From positions 1 through 32,012 of the forward strand of contig NZ_JWMA01000010.1 in assembly GCF_000812465.1 (NCBI RefSeq): a DNA stretch of 32,012 bases, read 5' to 3'. The first letter of the stretch is position 1, and every line of letters begins with the position of its first letter. Shown piece after piece: positions 26,572 through 32,012 of the stretch. The notes beneath the pieces were generated by a model that ran no database searches, had not been told where the DNA came from, and saw only the letters and a list, made by a program, of their open reading frames with translations. This DNA is from Cupriavidus sp. IDO. GTDB taxonomy: Bacteria > Pseudomonadota > Gammaproteobacteria > Burkholderiales > Burkholderiaceae. A program made the position numbers and the translations under genes.

Positions 26572-26836
26572 CGCATCCACGGCATGTTTGGGTGCTTTGA
26601 TCGGGGTCGCAGCTCAAAACGTTCGGTAAGTCATTGATTCTGTTGGAATGTGTCTGCGGGCCTTGGCCCCTGTTGAGCCGCCAGAATCCCGCGTTGGCGC
26701 GAATGTCCTAATGTGACGACGCACAGGTTCTATCTCCCAACCTCCAAGATTTGATGTACTGGTGACACGCCCCAGGGCGGACGGCGCTCCCTTCGGAGCG
26801 ATCGGAACTGGTACGGCAGGGATGGTCGAGGGCAGT

Positions 26837-27739
26837 ATGTCCGTCAGCACATTTGATATCTTCAAGGTTGGAATCGGGCCCTCTGGTTCGCATACCGTGG
26901 GCCCCATGATCGCTGCTTGCCACTTAAATGTGCAGACGGTCGACGAGCACCCGATTCCCTACCCCTTTCGGAGTGGCGAGGAGCTATTGCAGATGTGCAA
27001 GGAGTCAGGTCGCGCCATTGCCGACCTGGTGCTCGAGAACGAGAAATGCTGGCGAAGTACCTATGATGTTCGCGCCGGGCTACTGGCAATTGCCGGTGCC
27101 ATGGACGCCTTCATTGCCCGAGGCTGTGCAAGCGGAGGCGAATTGCCCGATCCGATTCGGGGCCGGCGCCATGCTGCCGAACGGTATCAGCAGCTATCCA
27201 AGCGCGGTGAGGAGTCTCTACCTGACCCGCTGTTGATGCCAGACTGGGTCAACCTGTACGCGATGGCGGTCAACGAGGAAAATGCCGCGGCCGGCCGAAT
27301 CGTGACCGCTCCGACAAATGGTGCTGCGGGCGTAATTCCTGCTGTGCTGCGGTACTACCGTGATTTCGTACCTGGAGCTAATGAGGATGGTGTGGTGGAT
27401 TTTCTATTAACCGCCACGGCCATAGGCATTATTTATAGGGAAAACGCCTCGCTACCTGGGGCCGAAGTCGGGGTGGCGTGCTCGATGGCTGCTGCGGGTC
27501 TGGCCGCGGTGCTTGGTGGTAGCAACAAACAGATCGAGAACGCAGCTGAGATCGCATTGGCGCACAACCATGACATAACCTGCCACCCGGTGGAGGGGCT
27601 CGCACAGCATCCCTGTATTGAACGCAATTCCATGGGGGCCATCAAGGCAATTGACGCTGCACGAATGGCTCTACGTAGGTCCGCAACCAGTGAAATTCGA
27701 CATCGAAGTTGGATATCGTGCGGTGTCGGCACGGATTAA
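26837..27739 (+). pseudogene. sdaA: Decayed L-serine ammonia-lyase (sdaA) remnant
   Basis: The reading frame is open for 300 residues but the protein is broken relative to SdaA (about 455 residues, Fe-S serine deaminase). It starts correctly with [20 protein letters not shown], then jumps after about 10 residues to [20 protein letters not shown]. About 130 residues are missing, the ASB-type beta domain. The alpha part is recognisable ([20 protein letters not shown]). The expected [16 protein letters not shown] reads [10 protein letters not shown], so six residues including the first Fe-S cysteine are lost; the TC and PCIERN cysteines remain. After ARMALRR (about 27680) the expected C-terminus is replaced by unrelated sequence. 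Composition is less GC-rich than neighbours. Serine deaminase activity is not expected. Confidence 0.85.
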
Positions 27740-27791
27740 GGCCGGCGAATCTTGCGCTGTCGGGCATCAGTGCACGCTGAAAGGAAACGTT

Positions 27792-28313
27792 ATGAAACAG
27801 ATCGATGGCCTGGCTCTGCGCAAGGCGTTGGGTGCTTTCCCCACAGGGGTGACAGTGATGACCACGTTGGACGCCACCGGAAGGGCGTTTGGAATGACCG
27901 TCAATTCGTTCAGTTCTGTCTCACTGAATCCACCCTTAATCCTATGGAGCCAATCTCTTTCATCAAGGAGCTACACCGTGTTTCGGGATGCCGAGCGGTT
28001 CGTAGTAAATATCCTCTCAGAGCATCAAATCCAGATATCCAAGCAGTTCTCGACCGCTAGCGATGACAAATTTCGCAATATCACCTTTCGATCCGGCTTA
28101 GGAGGCGTTCCCATCATTAATTCATGCGCTGCAAACTTGGAATGCGTGAAGGTTTCTGCCCATCCTGAAGGCGATCATGGCGTTTATATCGGACGAGTTA
28201 TCCGCCTGGAACGGTCCGAGCACAGGCCGCTCGTCTTCGGCGATGGACGCTACCTGGTAGCACGAGCCCATGAGCACGATGAACTGAGTGCAGTTCTCCC
28301 TTTGGAAAGCTAG
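27792..28313 (+). CDS. Flavin reductase-like (FMN-binding split-barrel) domain protein
   Basis: A 173-residue protein starting MKQIDGLALRKALGAFPTGV, followed by TVMTTLDATGRAFGMTVNSF and SSVSLNPPLILWS. This is the opening of the HpaC/StyB-like flavin reductase family, which supplies reduced FMN or FAD to partner monooxygenases using NAD(P)H. GDHGVYIGRVIRLERSEHRP and a final RYL motif complete the fold, so it looks full length. AAAGGAAA before ATG 27792 supports the start. No monooxygenase gene lies nearby, so its partner is unknown. Codon and base composition are less GC-rich than the flanks, like the sdaA remnant upstream, which suggests both belong to one acquired or rearranged segment. The frame is open for 58 codons upstream of the ATG. 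Confidence 0.85.
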   Translation: MKQIDGLALRKALGAFPTGVTVMTTLDATGRAFGMTVNSFSSVSLNPPLILWSQSLSSRSYTVFRDAERFVVNILSEHQIQISKQFSTASDDKFRNITFRSGLGGVPIINSCAANLECVKVSAHPEGDHGVYIGRVIRLERSEHRPLVFGDGRYLVARAHEHDELSAVLPLES

Positions 28314-28438
28314 GAATGGTGTTCTACAGCGTATCGATTCTGCTCTTCAATCGCCTCCGAATCCACGAAAAGACAGAGCGGCATTGGATTTAAAATCGGT
28401 CACGCCCCCAAACGCGAGCTATCCCGCGGGCGATGGGT

Positions 28439-31400
28439 TCACTGTTCCCCGAGTTTGACGAGCAACGCGCGGGCCTCCCGCAAGTCCACTGTGTCGAACC
28501 CTTCGCTGAACCAGCCGTAGGTCTCCTGCAGCAAGGAGCGGGCCTCGGCATGCCGGCCCTGCTGCTGCCACAGGCGGCTCAGCGCTACTACCGCGCGGAG
28601 CTCCGGCGATCGGGCATCCTGCCTGCCAGCGATCGCGATCGCCCGCTGGAAGCAGGCTTCGGCTTCACGGGCGTCCTCGTTCGCTGCGCCCACTCGCCCT
28701 GCTTCCAGCAGCGTCAGTTCTCCCTTGATCCGATGCAACTCTGCTTCGTGCACCCGCTCTTCGGTTCGTTCCACTGTAGCCAGCGCCTCGGCCACCGCCG
28801 CAAGCCCTGCCTCAACTTGCCCCGCTCTGGCACAGGCTTCGGCCAGCAGCGCCAGGAAATGGGTTCGCAGAAGTTCGGCCCCGGTGGCGCGGTATGCGCT
28901 TAGGCCTTTTTGAATGAGATCTATCCCTTCCTCCACGTGTCCATTTGCAGCCAATGCACTGCCCGACAGGATGGTTCCGCAAGCCAAGCCGTACGGCAAG
29001 CCATAATCGGTTGCGAGGGCGAGGAGCGCCTGCGCGAGATCGTGGGCCGGCTGCACTTCGCCGCGGAACAGACGGACCTCCGCAGCGGCGATCAGCGCAT
29101 CGGCCGAGTCCGAAGGATGGGCAGGGGTTTGGGTCAAGGCGAGCGCTTCCTGGCTACGCGCCCAGGCTTGATCCGGATAGCCGAGCAACCACAGGTCCAT
29201 GGCAATCAGCGCCAGCCCCTGTACGCCGGGTTCCAATCCATAAATGAAGCCATGCGACCGGTGCTGCCTTGGATCATAGAGAGCCATGGCCTGCTCCAGC
29301 TGTGCACGGGCGGGAGCCAGTTCGCCGAGATAGGACAAATTGGCGCCTAACGCCCGATGCGCCTGGACCAGCAACGCAGGGTCCTGCGCCTCTTTGGCCA
29401 GCGCAAGCAGTTGCCCCGCCAGCTCGCGCGCGGTCCGGAGTTCGGCATGGACCGTGTAATAGGTGCGCAGTCCGAGCAGGGCAGGGAACAGCTGGACCGT
29501 CTCCCCGAGCTGCCGACACAGCGCGAGCGCCCGCGAGTAGGTTGCCTCCACTTCCGGGGCAGCGAAGCCCTTGTTGGCCATCCAGGCCGGGCCGAGGGTG
29601 AGCTGGACTGCGAGTTCTTCCCGCGCGCGCTCTGGCGCATCGGGTAGCGTTGCAAGCAAGGCCAGGGCCATGGTGAGGTGCGTGACCGCCTCGGCGTCGG
29701 CCGAGCGATGCACGGCCTGGCGCCCGGCGCGGTGCAGGTACTCCACCGCCTTTAGTGTGTTGCCGCTGCGGCTGAAGTGATAGGCCAGCTCGCTGCAGTG
29801 CTCCTCGAGCTGGGCGCTGAACAGCGCTTCGATCGCCTGGGCGGTGCGCTCATGCAGCGCACGACGCCGCTCGCTCAGCAGGGAGCCGTAGGTCACCTCC
29901 TGGGTCAGCGCATGCTTGAAGCTGTACTCCACCTCCGGGAACGCCGGCTGCTCGTAGATGAACTCCCCTGCCTGCAGCCGGGCCAGCAGGCTCTTCGTCT
30001 TGTCCTCGGGCTGCTCGGCGACGCGTGCAAGCAGGCTCCAGGGGAATATCTTGCCAATCACGGCCAGGGTCTGCAGCAGTGCTTTCTCCGCTGGCTGCAG
30101 GCGGTCGATGCGGGCGGCGAGCACCCCCTGCACGGTGGCGGGGATGTGCAGCTTGCCCGGGATCTGCTCGAGACGATAATGCCCGCGCTCGCCGCGCAGG
30201 ACCCGCCCCTCGACCAGGTCCTGCACCACTTCTTCGATAAAGAATGGGTTGCCTTCGGTCTGCTCCAGGATCAACTGCTCGAGCTGGGCAAGTCCGGCGG
30301 CATCGCCCAGCAGCGCGCGCAGCAGGTCCCGAGCTTCCGCTTCGCCAAGGGGATCCAGGCGTAGCTGGGTGTAGTAGCTCTTGCGGCTCCAGTCGTGCCG
30401 GTACTCCGGCCGGAAATTGACCAGCAGCAGGATGCGGGCGCTGGCCACGCTCTCGCCGAGAAAGCCGAGGAAGGCCTCGGTTTCGCTGTCAAGCCACTGC
30501 AGATCTTCGATGATCAGCTCCAGTGGCTGGGTCAGGCTTTCGCGCACGAGCAGCCGCTTGATTGCCTCGAAGGTGCGCTGCTGGCGGATCTGGGTGTCCA
30601 TCTGCACCAGCGCCGAGCCCGGCTCGACGGCCCCCAGCAGGTGGCAAAGATAAGGCAGACTGTCTTCCAGCGCGCGGTCCAGCGTCAGGAGCTTGCCAGT
30701 GAGCTTCTCGCGCCGCCTGCGCTCATCATCTTGCGCCGTGATCTGGCAGTAGTTCCGCAGCAGCTCGATCAGTGGCAGATAGGGGTAGGCCTTGCCGTGC
30801 GAAACCGAGAAGGTTTCGAGCACCAGGCAATCGCGCGGCGCGAGCAGCTTGAACTCGTGGCAAAGCCGCGACTTGCCGACCCCGGGCTCGCCGACCACGC
30901 CGACGATCTGACCATGTCCGGCCCGTGCCCGTGCCCGCGCTTCTTGCAGCAGTTCGAGTTCCCGGGTACGCCCGACAAAGCGCGCCAGCCCGCGGCTGGC
31001 CGACACCTGCAGCCGGGTGCGCAGCGGGCCGAGGCCGAGGACTTCGAAGACTGCGAGCGGCTCGGGCAGCCCCTTGATTGGCGTCGCGCCGAGGGCCTTG
31101 AACGCGAAATAGCCTTCGGTAAGGTTGCGGGTGTGTTCGCTTGCGACAATCGAACCGGGCACTGCGATGCTCTCCATGCGCGAAGCAATATGGATCGAAT
31201 TGCCCACCGGGTCGTAGTCGGTGTGCAAATCCTTGATGCGGATCGTGCGCACCACCACTTCGCCGGAGTTGATGCCGACCCGTATCTGCAGCGCGATGCC
31301 CTGGGCGAGGCGTACGCCGTCGGCGTAATGGCGCATGGCTTCCTGCATGCGCAGCGCCGCCAGCAAGGCCCGCTGCGGATGGTCTTCGTTCGCGATTGGC

Positions 31401-31876
31401 GCGCCGAACAGCGCCAGGATGCCATCGCCCATCGACTTGGCCACATAGCCCTCATAGTGATGCACGGCCTCCATCATCAGCGCCAGCACCGGGTCGATCA
31501 GGCGGCGGGCGTCTTCGGGATCGAGGTCGTGGATCAGCGCGGTCGAGCCGGCCATGTCGGCGAACAGCGCGGTGACCATCTTGCGCTCGCCGTCTGCCGG
31601 GCCGCGGGCTTCCATCTCTGCCTGCGCCGCCAGGATGCGCTCGGCCAGATAGGGAGGGGTGTAGTCGATGGGGGTGCTGGACGCAGTTGCCGTGGCACGG
31701 GGGGCCGCGCTTGAAGCAGCGGGGGCGCCCAGCGGCGCGCCGCATTCGCTGCAAAACTTGGCGCTGGCAGCCGCCTCTTGCCCGCAGGCCGGACAGACGC
31801 GCACCTGCCTGGCGCCACATTCCTCACAGAATTTGGCGCCAGCCGGATTCTCGAACCCGCACCTTGCGCAGCGCAT
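28439..31876 (-). CDS. Zinc-ribbon / class III nucleotide cyclase / AAA ATPase / TPR multidomain signalling protein
   Basis: A 1145-residue cytosolic protein. Two zinc ribbons come first (Cys 3, 6, 17, 20 and 28, 31, 42, 45, each CxxC pairs). A class III adenylate/guanylate cyclase domain follows (about 95-285): FADMAGST with metal Asp107, SMGDGILALFG with Asp151, and DPVGNSIHIASRME. Next is an ATPase of the AAA/STAND type (Walker A GEPGVGKSR 329-337, Walker B LIIEDLQWLD 454-463), then helical TPR-like repeats to the end. The architecture is that of large cyclase-ATPase-TPR regulators whose input is unknown. The start is ATG 31876, with AGGGGG about 10 bases upstream, directly before the first zinc ribbon; a TTG at 31912 is less likely. 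The usual catalytic Asn (VN-x-A-x-R) is His229. It converges on the flavin reductase gene. Confidence 0.9.
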   Translation of the reverse strand: MRCARCGFENPAGAKFCEECGARQVRVCPACGQEAAASAKFCSECGAPLGAPAASSAAPRATATASSTPIDYTPPYLAERILAAQAEMEARGPADGERKMVTALFADMAGSTALIHDLDPEDARRLIDPVLALMMEAVHHYEGYVAKSMGDGILALFGAPIANEDHPQRALLAALRMQEAMRHYADGVRLAQGIALQIRVGINSGEVVVRTIRIKDLHTDYDPVGNSIHIASRMESIAVPGSIVASEHTRNLTEGYFAFKALGATPIKGLPEPLAVFEVLGLGPLRTRLQVSASRGLARFVGRTRELELLQEARARARAGHGQIVGVVGEPGVGKSRLCHEFKLLAPRDCLVLETFSVSHGKAYPYLPLIELLRNYCQITAQDDERRRREKLTGKLLTLDRALEDSLPYLCHLLGAVEPGSALVQMDTQIRQQRTFEAIKRLLVRESLTQPLELIIEDLQWLDSETEAFLGFLGESVASARILLLVNFRPEYRHDWSRKSYYTQLRLDPLGEAEARDLLRALLGDAAGLAQLEQLILEQTEGNPFFIEEVVQDLVEGRVLRGERGHYRLEQIPGKLHIPATVQGVLAARIDRLQPAEKALLQTLAVIGKIFPWSLLARVAEQPEDKTKSLLARLQAGEFIYEQPAFPEVEYSFKHALTQEVTYGSLLSERRRALHERTAQAIEALFSAQLEEHCSELAYHFSRSGNTLKAVEYLHRAGRQAVHRSADAEAVTHLTMALALLATLPDAPERAREELAVQLTLGPAWMANKGFAAPEVEATYSRALALCRQLGETVQLFPALLGLRTYYTVHAELRTARELAGQLLALAKEAQDPALLVQAHRALGANLSYLGELAPARAQLEQAMALYDPRQHRSHGFIYGLEPGVQGLALIAMDLWLLGYPDQAWARSQEALALTQTPAHPSDSADALIAAAEVRLFRGEVQPAHDLAQALLALATDYGLPYGLACGTILSGSALAANGHVEEGIDLIQKGLSAYRATGAELLRTHFLALLAEACARAGQVEAGLAAVAEALATVERTEERVHEAELHRIKGELTLLEAGRVGAANEDAREAEACFQRAIAIAGRQDARSPELRAVVALSRLWQQQGRHAEARSLLQETYGWFSEGFDTVDLREARALLVKLGEQ

Positions 31877-32012
31877 GGGGCTTGTCCCCCTGATGGGGCC
31901 AGCGACGGTCAACGATTATTGATCTTTCCGTAAATCATGACATCACCACAACGTTGCCTGAACCCAGCACGCGGCGATGATCGAAGGTCGGTGCTGAGCG
32001 CTCTTGAGTTTG
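31877..32012. other. Upstream region of the cyclase gene (window edge)
   Basis: The last 136 bases hold the presumed promoter of the minus-strand cyclase gene. No gene, repeat or clear promoter box was recognised. The window cuts off whatever lies beyond. Confidence 0.4.

Overview
The window is about 32 kb of GC-rich chromosomal DNA. Its gene content suggests a Cupriavidus/Ralstonia-type betaproteobacterium: tctBA tricarboxylate carrier genes, a Pseudomonas-type wsp operon, a liv-type ABC operon and many compact hydrophobic proteins. This assignment is an inference from protein style, not from a marker gene. No rRNA, tRNA, CRISPR array, intact insertion sequence or phage module was seen.

Layout. 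At 1-935 there is a 17-base G run, a REP-like inverted repeat and a free-standing MHYT membrane sensor gene (minus). At 1202-2734 is a MATE efflux pump, followed by three perfect inverted repeats. At 3158-5134 are tctB and tctA, closed by a clear terminator, then a small winged-helix regulator (about 5263-5622). A DUF4397-type lipoprotein lies on the minus strand (5790-6569).

From 15279 down to 6831 the minus strand carries a complete surface-sensing operon in the order wspA-wspB-wspC-wspD-wspE-wspF-wspR. Four genes overlap their neighbours by 4-8 bases. Membrane receptor WspA, couplers WspB and WspD, methyltransferase WspC and methylesterase WspF would control the hybrid kinase WspE, which phosphorylates the diguanylate cyclase WspR to make c-di-GMP. 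Divergent from wspA is a GGDEF-EAL protein with a degenerate cyclase motif and an intact EAL phosphodiesterase site, so c-di-GMP production and breakdown are encoded back to back. Next comes a long secreted or envelope protein with a tryptophan-rich core and a glutamine-rich tail of about 320 residues built from imperfect 21-residue repeats.

From 24629 down to 20051 the minus strand holds a branched-chain-amino-acid-type ABC uptake operon, livH-livM-livG-livF and a periplasmic binding protein. It is preceded by a possible 32-codon gene with a strong ribosome binding site and a palindromic operator candidate. LivG lacks a normal ABC signature motif.

From 25374 to 26571 there are two small unassigned genes, a membrane protein and a secreted protein. 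Between about 26600 and 28400 base composition is visibly less GC-rich. There a decayed, internally deleted sdaA (serine deaminase) remnant sits next to an intact flavin-reductase-like gene, which looks like an acquired or rearranged segment. The window ends with a large minus-strand protein combining two zinc ribbons, a class III nucleotide cyclase domain, an AAA/NB-ARC-like ATPase and TPR repeats.
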